Shown: piece by piece, positions 50,642-60,000 of the stretch
Position numbering within the stretch: the first letter of the stretch is position 1
How the letters are laid out: each line of letters opens with the position of its first letter
From: Xanthomonas sacchari
GTDB taxonomy: Bacteria > Pseudomonadota > Gammaproteobacteria > Xanthomonadales > Xanthomonadaceae
DNA length: 64,000 nucleotides
Assembly (NCBI RefSeq): GCF_024266585.1
Contig: NZ_CP100647.1
Coordinates: 62,001-126,000, forward strand
Direction: 5' to 3'
The notes under the pieces: generated by a model
The model's database searches: none
What the model saw: only the letters and a program-made list of their open reading frames with translations
What the model was told of the DNA's origin: nothing
Translations under genes and position numbers: made by a program

Positions 50642-51509
50642 TTTGAGGAATATCAATAGTTTTCCCGCCAGATGAATTAACTGGCCGCCCAAAGATTCCA
50701 TTCTCTCCAACCTGGCTGCCTGGCGGCGCTTTGTCACCTGGCCTCCAAGGTCTCGTCCCACCAGTAAGCTTCTCTAGGTCAGTTGCATAGTCGCCGGTAC
50801 CCCCATTTTCAGGTGTCAATTTCCCACTTGTATGTCTCTTTCCGCTTTTATTGGGGCCGGCAAGGGGACTGCTTTGATCTCCAACTAAATCTGTGGGCAG
50901 AGGAGGAATACCTACTGAACCATTTTCACCCGAAGCACTTGAAGGGTCAGCAACTGATTCACTCTTGTTTAAAAGATTATTTAATTTTATTATTGCTGTT
51001 ATGTATTTTATGGCAGTATCAAAAGCAGCCGTGCGCAGAGTTATTAGTGTATAATTCGGATAATCGCTGAACCAAAATTCAGCCATATTTTGGCTATGGA
51101 TATGGCAATCTCTACCATTACACTTTACATCCCTGCCGTCAGGATCGGTATACTTGTAAGGGTTATTTCTCGCATAAGTGAAACGGTTAAAATTAGAGGC
51201 ATTTCCGTATGCGGTTACCTGATCAACAGAGAGAAATCTAGCAATCTCTGGATCATAATACCTTTGTTGCATGTACGTTAACCTAGTGGCGGCGTCCATT
51301 ACGTGACCCGTATAACCCGGTTCATCAGACGCTGCACGATTCAGCAAACTGCCGTATGGCTCATATTCACTGCGCTCTACGATATTTCGGTTGTTGTCCG
51401 TCGTCAGCACAACCGAACCCAGTCCATCAGTGTGGACATAACGAACTGTCTGCGCAGGCGAGCTGAATGTGACAAGCAGTAAAATGATAGCTGCAATCAT
51501 AGGTCGCAT
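50604..51509 (-). CDS. Miniature secreted RHS core protein with variable C-terminal toxin domain
   Basis: This 301-residue protein starts at the ATG at 51509. It has a hydrophobic signal sequence at residues 4-18, then immediately the end of an RHS repeat (VRYVHTDGLGSVVLTTDNN, YEPYGSLLN) and the core motif YMQQRYYDPEIARFLSVDQV with NNPYKYTDPDGRD near residue 125, the junction after which RHS toxins diverge. The remaining about 170 residues are the variable tip, ending FGRPVNSSGGKTIDIPQN and KPHESLHYD; conserved-looking His residues could be catalytic. Full RHS proteins exceed 1000 residues, so this is either a stand-alone mini-RHS or a displaced C-terminal cassette of the larger genes upstream. 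Toxin activity is inferred. Confidence 0.82.
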   Translation of the reverse strand: MRPMIAAIILLLVTFSSPAQTVRYVHTDGLGSVVLTTDNNRNIVERSEYEPYGSLLNRAASDEPGYTGHVMDAATRLTYMQQRYYDPEIARFLSVDQVTAYGNASNFNRFTYARNNPYKYTDPDGRDVKCNGRDCHIHSQNMAEFWFSDYPNYTLITLRTAAFDTAIKYITAIIKLNNLLNKSESVADPSSASGENGSVGIPPLPTDLVGDQSSPLAGPNKSGKRHTSGKLTPENGGTGDYATDLEKLTGGTRPWRPGDKAPPGSQVGENGIFGRPVNSSGGKTIDIPQNGEKPHESLHYD

Positions 51510-51680
51510 TGGGGCACTAATCTCCTGAGATTTGACATCACTCGTCCTTGCGAGTTGGAACATAGATACGAATGTAGAGTCGACTTTACTCATGGAAGTC
51601 GGATCGACAACGCTTCCCCTAACAACATTACGGCGGAACGTACCCAACGAAGTCTACGGTGCAGGCTTCGCCAGAGTGGC

Positions 51681-51992
51681 TTACTTCAAGTAGACCTCGA
51701 CGATGTCGCAGACATTGGCCTGCACATCGATCTTGCGCTTGTTCACCAATGCCGTCATCAACACGGCCAGCAACGCCTTTCCACCCGGTTGGTCGTCTTG
51801 AAAATGCAAGACAGCGTTTCCGGGGACGGCTGCCTTGCATTCCGCCGGCGTGTCCGACAGCCAGACAAAATGGTCGGTATGGGCCTGGTATGTGCCCAAC
51901 TGCACGACGTCGAGGTTCTGCATCGATTCGTTTGCCGATGCTTGCCAACTCAGCAAAGCGAACACCAACAGCAAGCCTCTTTCATATTTCAT
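51681..51992 (-). CDS. Small secreted protein of unknown function, copy 1
   Basis: This 103-residue protein starts at the ATG at 51992, preceded by GGAAGGGAAG. It has a signal peptide (LLLVFALLSWQASA) and a mature domain of about 82 residues with two cysteines (AECKAAV and ANVCDIVEVYLK). It shows weak but consistent similarity to the frameshifted neighbour at 52060-52406: a cysteine, then a GKALLAVLMTAL helix, a strand with a second cysteine, and a terminal YLK or RLKK strand. Family and role are unknown. Its place inside the RHS locus suggests a part in that system. Confidence 0.7.
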   Translation of the reverse strand: MKYERGLLLVFALLSWQASANESMQNLDVVQLGTYQAHTDHFVWLSDTPAECKAAVPGNAVLHFQDDQPGGKALLAVLMTALVNKRKIDVQANVCDIVEVYLK

Positions 51993-52059
51993 ATTGCTTC
52001 CCTTCCTGTAATTGGATCGATGTTCGCCATGCAAATCAGCGCGACCTCATCGTAATCTC

Positions 52060-52406
52060 TTATTTCTTCAGCCGTATTGAAATGACTTTGGTGCGATTGC
52101 CGAAAATGCATACGCCCGAGTCAACCAGGAGTTCGACATCCGTATTGCTGGTGTAAGCCGCCAGCGCCAACGCCGTCAGCTCTTTGTAGGCCGGATGATT
52201 CTTGTCAATCGCGAAATCATTCAGGGGAGCCGTACATCCAGATGGGCCATCGTTAGAGGTATGGATCGCCATACCTTCACCGTCCCAGCCGTTTTCGACG
52301 TAGGTGATTCCCCCCCCCCCGAGAACACCTGCATGGCAGCGTGCGCCTCGTAAGAAAAGCGGCATGCTGCAATCGCCAACAGCAGACCTATCATCTTCAA
52401 GCTCAT
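52060..52406 (-). pseudogene. Small secreted protein, copy 2, frameshifted at an 11-G tract
   Basis: Reading starts at the ATG at 52406 (AGAGGATCAA upstream) with signal peptide MIGLLLAIAACRFSYEAHA. It runs into 11 consecutive G on the coding strand (52320 to 52310), after which the frame is lost. The other frame continues with GITYVENGWDGEG through GVCIFGNRTKVISIRLKK to a stop at 52060. A tract of 12 or 9 G would restore a protein of about 115 residues, so this is a phase-variation switch in the off state, a recent mutation or a sequencing error. The mature part resembles the product of 51681-51992. Confidence 0.65.
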
Positions 52407-52499
52407 TTGATCCTCTTTTCAATCCGTTGTTCGCCGTTTCTTAGTGCCTACAGCCTTTCAGGCCGCGACAGCAAAGAGCTCAACCGCACCCGGCTGGAC

Positions 52500-55004
52500 T
52501 TAGCCATTCAACAGCAGCTGATACAGCAACGGCACGATATCCACCGCAGGCCGCTGGTCATGCGTCACGTTCGAAGCCGCGGTGCAGTTACCGTCCGCCG
52601 TGCATGCAGTCACGCGGTACGAGTAGGTGCCTGCCGGCCTGGCCAACGAGGTCCAATTGCCCTGGCTGCCGTCGTACACCGCGGTCCAGGTGACGCCATC
52701 CACGCTCTCTTCGACCACGTAGCGGGTCGCGCCGGAGACCGGGTTCCAGTTGACATAGTCCTTGACCGAGGCGAGTTGATCCAGCGGCCAATCGGCTTCG
52801 GCAACCAGGCTGCCGCCCAGCAGGATGTAGTCGGTGGACTTGGACTGGCGCTGGTTCTTCTGGAAGCGCAGCACGCCAGACTGGTCGTACAGCGAGCCGA
52901 TATTGCCGGCGCTCTGCAGCGCCAGCGTGCGGCGGCCGTTGCCGTCGTAGCGATAGGTCTCCTTGCCTGTCGCCTGGCGCAAGCGGTTGCCGTAGTCGAA
53001 CAGGAAGGCCTGGCCGTTCTTGTTGCTGAGGTTGCCTTGCGGGTCGTAGCTCATGCCGATGACCGTGCTGCCGCCGCAACCACCGGTCTTGACGTTGGTG
53101 AGCTGCCAGTTGACGTCATAGCAGTAGTAGTGATCCCGACCCGGCGCCACGACGTGGGTCAGGTTATCCAAAACGTCGTAGCTGTAGGTCGCGACGCTGA
53201 ACATCGGGGACTCGGCCCTGACCAAGCGATCCAGACCGTCGTAGGTCATGTTGCGATTGCCGCGGCCACCCCGTCCGGTGGCGCCGTCGCTGATGCTGGC
53301 CACGTTGCCGTTGACGTCATACTTATAGCTATCGCTGAGGAACGCGACGCCGTTATAGGCATCCTGGCTGGTCTCGGGAAGCCGGCGCGCATTCTGCGTC
53401 AGGGTGTGGACGATGCCGTTGCCATAGGTGAACTGCTTGATCGCGCCATTCGGGTAGTAGCTCACCCCGGTGGCGTAGCTGCCGGCCTGGGTCGGCTGGC
53501 CCAAGGCATTAGGCGCGTAATCCACGGTCTGCCCAGACGGATAGCGATGCGCCGCCAGATGGCCATCGGCGTTGTAGCCGTAGCCGATCGCCCAAGTTTC
53601 GCCATCGGCCTGGCCCTGACTCTCGGCAATCAGCAGGCGACGCTTGTTGTAGGCGTAGCTGTTGTAGGTGGCAATACCATTGTTAAGCGTAGTGATCTGT
53701 TTGACCGCGCCATCGGGCCAGTAGCTCCAAGCCTGGTTGCCGTTGCCGTCCGGGAAGCTCAACGCCTTGATTCGGTTGCGCACGTCGTAGCTGCGATCGA
53801 CACGGCGGCCAGAGGCAAACGCGGCATCCGCATCGCAGGACGTGCTGCTGGGCAAAGAGAGGCCCGACGCACTCCAAACGAGGTTGCCCGCAGCATCGTA
53901 ACCGTTGGCAGTAGCGCCGGTTTCCGGCTCCACCGTTTTGCATAGTTGCTGATAGCCGTCGTAGACATAGCTGCGGGTCACAGACACCGTGCCATTGGCG
54001 TCACGGCGGCGGACGGACAAGGGCTTGCCGAAGATGTCGCGGTTGATGTCGGTGTAAGCGCCTTCCGGATGCTGGATCCAGATCGGTGCGCTGTAATCGG
54101 GCTTGTCGAACACCTGATAGCCGGTCACCGTCTGATTGCCGCGCGGATCGGTGACACGGATCTGATTGCCCTGCAAATACTCCGTCAGCGTTGTGAGCAA
54201 CTGCTGTTCCGAATCCTGCGACACCGACACGATGCGCCCCAATGCGTCGTAGGTCGTCCATTTACCAGCGGTCAGGTTATCCGACACACCCGCGTAGGAA
54301 GCGAAGATCTGCCTGCCATCCTGATCGTAAGCGAAGCGTTGGAACCGCTGTGTGCCACCCGCACCGGCGTCGTATTCGAGCGTGACGATCGGTCGCCAGA
54401 GCGCATCGAAGTACGTCTCCTTGCGCGCATTGCCCGTCGATACGGTCTGCTTCCAGTGGCCGGGCGCAAGACCATACTCCGTTGCGTTGACTTGCGAAAA
54501 CGACAGAGCGGTAGCATTCCACGCCACATTATCTCCAGAAGGGTAAGCAATGTTCGTCAGCCGCCCGACCGCATCGTAGTCGTAGGTCGTCACATTACCG
54601 AGCTGATCGGCCACCGACCGAATCCAGCCATTGTCGTCGACCGAGGCCGAAAGCCTCGTCCCATCAGCAAATGTGATAGTTTGCGGTACCCCACGCCTCC
54701 AGCTGGACATTGCAGTGACATTGCCGTTTCCGTCCTTCAACGACGCCAATGTGCCATCTGCGTTGTAACTCGACGTATTGACCAACTTGCCAAAGCGATA
54801 CTCCTGGATGGGCAATGACGACGCCGCATCATAGGTGTACTTGACCTCCACGATGGAGGTTTGGACATCGGTGACATCGGCAACCTGGCCCAATACCCAT
54901 GACGATAGATTGTCGTAGTACGTCGTCTTTTCCTGCTTGCTTGCGGCGCATGCAAATCCGCATGCACCAACCGTCAGCACGATGAAGGTAGAAATTGCTC
55001 GCAT
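52500..55004 (-). CDS. Secreted RHS/YD-repeat protein with C-terminal fibronectin type III-like domain
   Basis: This 834-residue protein starts at the ATG at 55004, 25 bases after the preceding RHS gene, with a signal sequence whose VGAC could be a lipobox. YD repeats run through most of the length (TTYDYDAVGRLTNIAYPSG, TYDALGRIVSVSQD, MTYDGLDRLVRAESP, YRYDGNGRRTLALQS). Instead of the expected RHS core and toxin, the C-terminus is a fibronectin III-like module (YVNWNPVSGATRYVVEESVD, GTYSYRVTACTADGNCTAAS), then DIVPLLYQLLLNG and stop. It could form part of an RHS shell assembled with the neighbouring proteins, or be the scaffold left after loss of the toxin tip. Confidence 0.85.
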   Translation of the reverse strand: MRAISTFIVLTVGACGFACAASKQEKTTYYDNLSSWVLGQVADVTDVQTSIVEVKYTYDAASSLPIQEYRFGKLVNTSSYNADGTLASLKDGNGNVTAMSSWRRGVPQTITFADGTRLSASVDDNGWIRSVADQLGNVTTYDYDAVGRLTNIAYPSGDNVAWNATALSFSQVNATEYGLAPGHWKQTVSTGNARKETYFDALWRPIVTLEYDAGAGGTQRFQRFAYDQDGRQIFASYAGVSDNLTAGKWTTYDALGRIVSVSQDSEQQLLTTLTEYLQGNQIRVTDPRGNQTVTGYQVFDKPDYSAPIWIQHPEGAYTDINRDIFGKPLSVRRRDANGTVSVTRSYVYDGYQQLCKTVEPETGATANGYDAAGNLVWSASGLSLPSSTSCDADAAFASGRRVDRSYDVRNRIKALSFPDGNGNQAWSYWPDGAVKQITTLNNGIATYNSYAYNKRRLLIAESQGQADGETWAIGYGYNADGHLAAHRYPSGQTVDYAPNALGQPTQAGSYATGVSYYPNGAIKQFTYGNGIVHTLTQNARRLPETSQDAYNGVAFLSDSYKYDVNGNVASISDGATGRGGRGNRNMTYDGLDRLVRAESPMFSVATYSYDVLDNLTHVVAPGRDHYYCYDVNWQLTNVKTGGCGGSTVIGMSYDPQGNLSNKNGQAFLFDYGNRLRQATGKETYRYDGNGRRTLALQSAGNIGSLYDQSGVLRFQKNQRQSKSTDYILLGGSLVAEADWPLDQLASVKDYVNWNPVSGATRYVVEESVDGVTWTAVYDGSQGNWTSLARPAGTYSYRVTACTADGNCTAASNVTHDQRPAVDIVPLLYQLLLNG

Positions 55005-55029
55005 ATGCGCCCCTGTGAGCGTCCTTGAC

Positions 55030-56880
55030 CTACTGGAAATAGCTGTTGACCGCCGTCGGGCGCATGAATTGATCGAAGCAGTAACCACTATCGCAGTCGG
55101 ATCTGACTTCCCACACATAGGTGCCGCCGTCCTGCACGATCGTTTTCTTGATCAGCGGATGCATTTGACCGGTGAAGGGCCCGGCCCAGCCGCGGCTGTC
55201 AACGGAGTAGCCGCCTCCCTCGTGCTTGGGGTACTTCTGCGACGAACTGGTCGGTGCATACTCGTAAGATACGGAGCCAACGACATTACCATCCTTGACT
55301 GTTTCCTCACGCTGCAGCTGACCGTAGTTGATCTTTCTGTCGGTTCCATAGTAATAGCGATGGATCTTTCCGGTTGGATCGGTCACAGCCGTCATTGAAG
55401 TGTACGGCGCTTGCCAACCTGGGCTGTAGTTGTAGGTCCACTCCTGTGTGCCCGTGGTCGAGGAGGACAAGGACTTTTTATACAAAGAGGCAATTTGATA
55501 AGCGCTTGACTCGCTTAAATAAAGATAGAAATTAACGATGCCGTACGGGCCTTCCTGTTTCGGCTGTAAGGTACATGCGTATGGCTCATCCTGCGTCTGC
55601 CTCGTACCGTGGATCAATTTTCTGATCCAATATTTTGCCACTAGTCCAGAGGGATGCTTGATTTGTAGCCACGCGTCCTCGCCAGCTCCCGGAGCCGTTT
55701 CGGAATATTTGGTTCCGAGATTAAGCTTACAGTGCCCCCACAGTTCATTCGTATTTGCTGTAAGAACATGTTTGAAATCGGATTCATAGTCGAACGCCCA
55801 AGAGCTTCCGTCCGGCAGGGCTACCGAACGTAATCTATTGGCCGAGCCGTAAGTATCATACCCATAGACCCAGCTTCGTCCATTCGAAGATGCGGAGGCA
55901 ATTTGGCCCGAGCCGTTGTAAGTCAAACTTATATTCGGCCCCTCACTGGCTCGGATGGCAGTCAATCTCCAAGGGCTGGAGGGATTATAATCATAATAAA
56001 CCGCGTTACCAAATCGATCCTCGGCCTTGGTGGCAAATAGAAAATATTCATTGCGCGGAACCGAAACATAGATCTGACACTGAGGAGTGGAAGGAACATT
56101 TGGCATGTTATTTAAAGCCAAAGTGCTTGCCACAACCGAACCGTTATCATGGGGGCAGTTGGTTTCAAGCAAATACGTGGTTGGCCTACTCACCAGCCAA
56201 TCAAACGTCAATCTTGTTCCGTCCGGAAGAAGCACCACGAAACCTTCACCCGCACCATTTTTAATGCTGGACGTACAAGAGGCGCGCCAGTTAGATCTTG
56301 AAACTTTCTTATAAGCATTGCCATCATTTGGCATCGTGTGGCCAAAAGGGGTTCTCAGAAACTCCGCGCCGTACCCGGGTATATTGGCGTAAACGCCTGT
56401 GTAGTAATATTCCGAACTGTAAGAGACCATACTGAAAGGCGTAACGCCCTGTACTGGAGGCGCCGCATCGCCCTTGCTGCAGCGGCTCCCACTTCCATCC
56501 ACGCCAGTCCAACCGCTGCGTGCATCAGCTACTACTTTCAAGTAAGGGACATCCAGATCCCACATCAGTCCAAATGGGGAACCATCTCGATATGTACTTC
56601 GGCCCTGCTGATCCGGTGTCTGATCTTGAATGCTCAGCGTTCTTCCTATTGACATAGGAAGACCGCTATTCAATTTCACGGACACGTCGACTTGGCGGAA
56701 GGACAGCGCGCCATCCAGCATCGAGACCTGCTCTCCGAAAGCATCCGGGCCTAGCGGTGCAATTTCCATACTGGTTTTCACCGATCTGTTGTACTGATCG
56801 ATGACCGACTGCGCATGACCAAGCGAAAATGCACAAAGCGCCGCACCGACCAGTGCGACCTGACAGAGCAACTTGTTCAA
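55030..56880 (-). CDS. Secreted RHS N-terminal-like protein
   Basis: This 616-residue protein uses the TTG at 56880, two bases after GGGGGAG. A signal peptide (LLCQVALVGAALCAFSLGHA) ends near residue 23. The mature part starts with the N-terminal region seen in many RHS repeat proteins (LGPDAFGEQVSMLDGALSFRQVDVSV, GLMWDLDVPYLKV), then beta-rich YD-like strands (DRFGNAVYYDYNPSSPWRLT, SWVYGYDTYGSANRLRSVALPDG). Cysteines are unusually frequent. Composition is lower in GC than the genome norm. It is first of the tightly spaced RHS genes on this strand. Confidence 0.8.
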   Translation of the reverse strand: MNKLLCQVALVGAALCAFSLGHAQSVIDQYNRSVKTSMEIAPLGPDAFGEQVSMLDGALSFRQVDVSVKLNSGLPMSIGRTLSIQDQTPDQQGRSTYRDGSPFGLMWDLDVPYLKVVADARSGWTGVDGSGSRCSKGDAAPPVQGVTPFSMVSYSSEYYYTGVYANIPGYGAEFLRTPFGHTMPNDGNAYKKVSRSNWRASCTSSIKNGAGEGFVVLLPDGTRLTFDWLVSRPTTYLLETNCPHDNGSVVASTLALNNMPNVPSTPQCQIYVSVPRNEYFLFATKAEDRFGNAVYYDYNPSSPWRLTAIRASEGPNISLTYNGSGQIASASSNGRSWVYGYDTYGSANRLRSVALPDGSSWAFDYESDFKHVLTANTNELWGHCKLNLGTKYSETAPGAGEDAWLQIKHPSGLVAKYWIRKLIHGTRQTQDEPYACTLQPKQEGPYGIVNFYLYLSESSAYQIASLYKKSLSSSTTGTQEWTYNYSPGWQAPYTSMTAVTDPTGKIHRYYYGTDRKINYGQLQREETVKDGNVVGSVSYEYAPTSSSQKYPKHEGGGYSVDSRGWAGPFTGQMHPLIKKTIVQDGGTYVWEVRSDCDSGYCFDQFMRPTAVNSYFQ

Positions 56881-57096
56881 AACTCCCCCTGTGGCGTGCG
56901 CGCCGCCCCATGTTGCGGCATGACCAGCGAATTGTGGTCACATCGAACAGATTACACGTCGCGTAACGTTTTGACTGAAAAAGAAAATGAGCAACCGCAG
57001 GCCGGCCAAGTCCCCGAGGGCGGCGTCGTTTTTAGCGCTTCACTTTCCTAAACCAGCTAGATGCTTGTCAAGGAGATTTTTGTGACCGTTGCGTCC

Positions 57097-60000
57097 CTAC
57101 TTCTCCTTCCGCCAATTCACCGACCCACGGTTCTCCACCGTGCTCGATTCCACTTCGGCATCGAAACCCCTGCCCAGCAGATACTTCAGCGTCAACACCG
57201 AGCCGCTCCCGATCAACGACACGCCATAGCTGACGTAGAGCTTCGGCGACAGATACTTGCCGAAACCCACCACCGAGCCGCCAAGGGTGCGCGACTGGCT
57301 GACGCCGGCGTCGTCGAAGCCGAGCTTGGCGCCGAGCTGCGAGGCGAGCAGGCCGCTGCCGGCCGACAGGGCGCTGGCCGCGGCGGTGACCTGGTCGGCC
57401 TCGGCGCTGCTGGTGTTGCTGAGGCTGCGGCCCAGCACCAGATAGGACATCGCCTCCGATTGCGACATCGACGGGTCCGACCACACATCCGCATGCGGGG
57501 CGGTGGCGCGGCCGGTGACGTCGATGCCGGCGGTGACGTCGGCGACCTGGCGCTGCGCGCGGATGTTGATGCGCGGGTCGGAGACGATGTTGTTGCTCCA
57601 GGTGAGCTGACCGCGGGTGATGGTCAGGTCCTGCCCGTACGCCTTGTACTTGCCGCTGACGTCCAGCCCGCCGGTGGCGGTCATCTCGCGGCCCGGCCGC
57701 GAGCGCACCTGCATGGCGCCGGTCAGGGCGCCCTTGAGGCCGAAGCCCGCCATCTTGACCTGGTCGCCCAGTGTCACGCGCAGATCCATCTCCAGCGGCG
57801 AACTCGGCGCGGCCTCGGGATCGGCCGGGTCCAGCACCACCACGTCCTCGGACAGCGAGGTGCCGCGATCCAGCCGCTCCAGGTCGATGTCGGCCGATGG
57901 CACGGTGACCTGGCCGCTGAGCATCATGGTCTTGTTGGCGATGCCGAACTGCAGGTCGGGATTGGCCACCGCGCGCAACTCGGCGGTGTTGGACACCAGC
58001 ACGTTGGTGCCGCGGATGTTCAACTGCAGCGGTGTGCGGTCGCCATACCAGGACAAGCCGCCATCGACATTGAGCGTACCCTCGCCGGACTTGACCGAGG
58101 CGACGATGCGCGCCGAGCCGTCCGGCTGCGCGTCGAAGCGGCCCTTGCCTTCGCTCAGGGTCAGGCCCAGCGCCGGCAGTTCGCCGGTGAAGTTGCTCAG
58201 CGTGGCGTCGCCGCCCATCGCCGGCTGCGAGCGGGTGCCGCGCAGGCTGACGTGGCCTTCGACCAGGCCCTTGGGCCGGACCAGGTCGGGCGAGAACAGC
58301 TCCAGCCAATACAGCCGCGCCATGTTCATGTAGATCTCGCCGGTCAGCGGCGCGTACGTGTCCCAACCGGTGTCGACGGTGGCGTCGACGAAGCCGTCGC
58401 CCTGGAAGCCGATGCCGAGCTTGGAGTGGATGTGCTGGGCGCTGAAGTCGGTAACGAAACTGAACTGGTCGTAGCGCAGCAGTTCGCCGCGGGCGTTGTC
58501 GCCCAGGCGCAGGCCGCCTTCGCGCGAGGCCAGGCGCAGCGATCCCTGCCAGGCGTTGCCGGCCGGCTTGAAGTTGCCGTCGATGGACAGGTCGCCGCGC
58601 AGGTACATCTTGCGGCCGCTGTTGGGCGGCAGCCATGGCTGCACCAGGGCCAGCGGCAAGGCATCGCCGCGCAGGGTCAGGCCCTGCTTCGGCCAGTCGG
58701 CGGACACGCACAACGCGCCGCCGCTGCCCGGCGCCAGGCAGCTCTCGGACAGGCTGAAGGCGCTGCCGGCCACGCTGAAATTGGCTGCCTGCCGCAACTG
58801 CCACGGTTCGCCCTTGGCCGGGGCGATGCGCAGCGTGTTCAAGGCGCCCTGCCAACGCGCGCCGTCGCGGCGCACCTGCCCGGCCAGGGCCAATGCGCCC
58901 ATGTCGTTCTGGGTCTTGGCATCGAGTTGCAGGTTCTCCACCGCGCCACGCGCATCCACGCTCAGCGTCTGCAGCAGCACGCCGGCATTGATGGCGCTGC
59001 CGCGCAGGGCCAGTTCACCGCCGTTGCCGCGCCAGGGCAGGCGCCCGCGCAGGCTGAGGCTGTCGGCGCCGTAGCCGTCCCACTTCAGGCCGCTGCCGGT
59101 GAGGTCGGCGGTCACGTCGGGCGCGTCGCGGCGGCCCTTGATCTGCACACTGCCGCGCAGGCTGCCGGCGCCGCCGGGCAGCAGGTCGGCCAGTTGCAGC
59201 GGCTGCAGTTGTGCGTCCACGTCGAGCTGGTCGCCGACCTTGCCCTGCGCCTGCAGGCGGCTGTCGCCCAGGCTCAGTTGCAGCTTGCCCTCGCCCTGGC
59301 TGCCCTGCAGCGCGAGCTTGGCGTTGGCGTCGAGGGCGCGGCTGCGCAGGCGCCCGTTCAAGCGCGGGATGTCGAGCGTGGCCTGGTAGCCGGCGGCGCT
59401 GCCGTCCGGCCGCGCCGGCAACTGCTTGCCCTGCGAGGCGAAGGTGCCGGAGAGCTTGCCGTCCCAGCCCGGTGCGAAGTAACCGGGGTCGAAGCCGGCC
59501 AGCGTGCCTTGCACGTCCCAGTTCAACTCAGGGACCCAGGCCACGTTGCCGCCCAGATCGAGGGTGCCGCTGGGCATGGTCGCGCGCACCTGCTTCAGCT
59601 GCGCCTGGCGATCGTCGCCGCGCACGTCCAGCTGCAGCTTGGCGCTGTCCTTGCCGCGGGCGACGGTGGCCTCGCCGTAGGTAGCCCATTGCTTCAGCGT
59701 GCCGGCCACGCCCAGGTTGGCCTCGACCAGCTTGATCGGCACCGCCGGCGCGTCCGGGGTGGACGGGTCCGGCGCGGTGGTGAAGGTCATGCCACTGGCG
59801 TTGACCGCGAAGCGCAACTGCGCGTTGTCCGGATCGCGCAGATCGGCGGTGCCACGCAAACGCAATTGTCCGTCGAACGCGCGCAGCTGCAGCGGCGCGA
59901 CGGTGAGCACCTGGTTGTCCAGGCTCAGGTGCGAGGGATCGAGCACGAGCTTTTGCCCGTCGCGCGACAGTTCGCCGCGCAGATCGGCGTTGCCCCCCTT

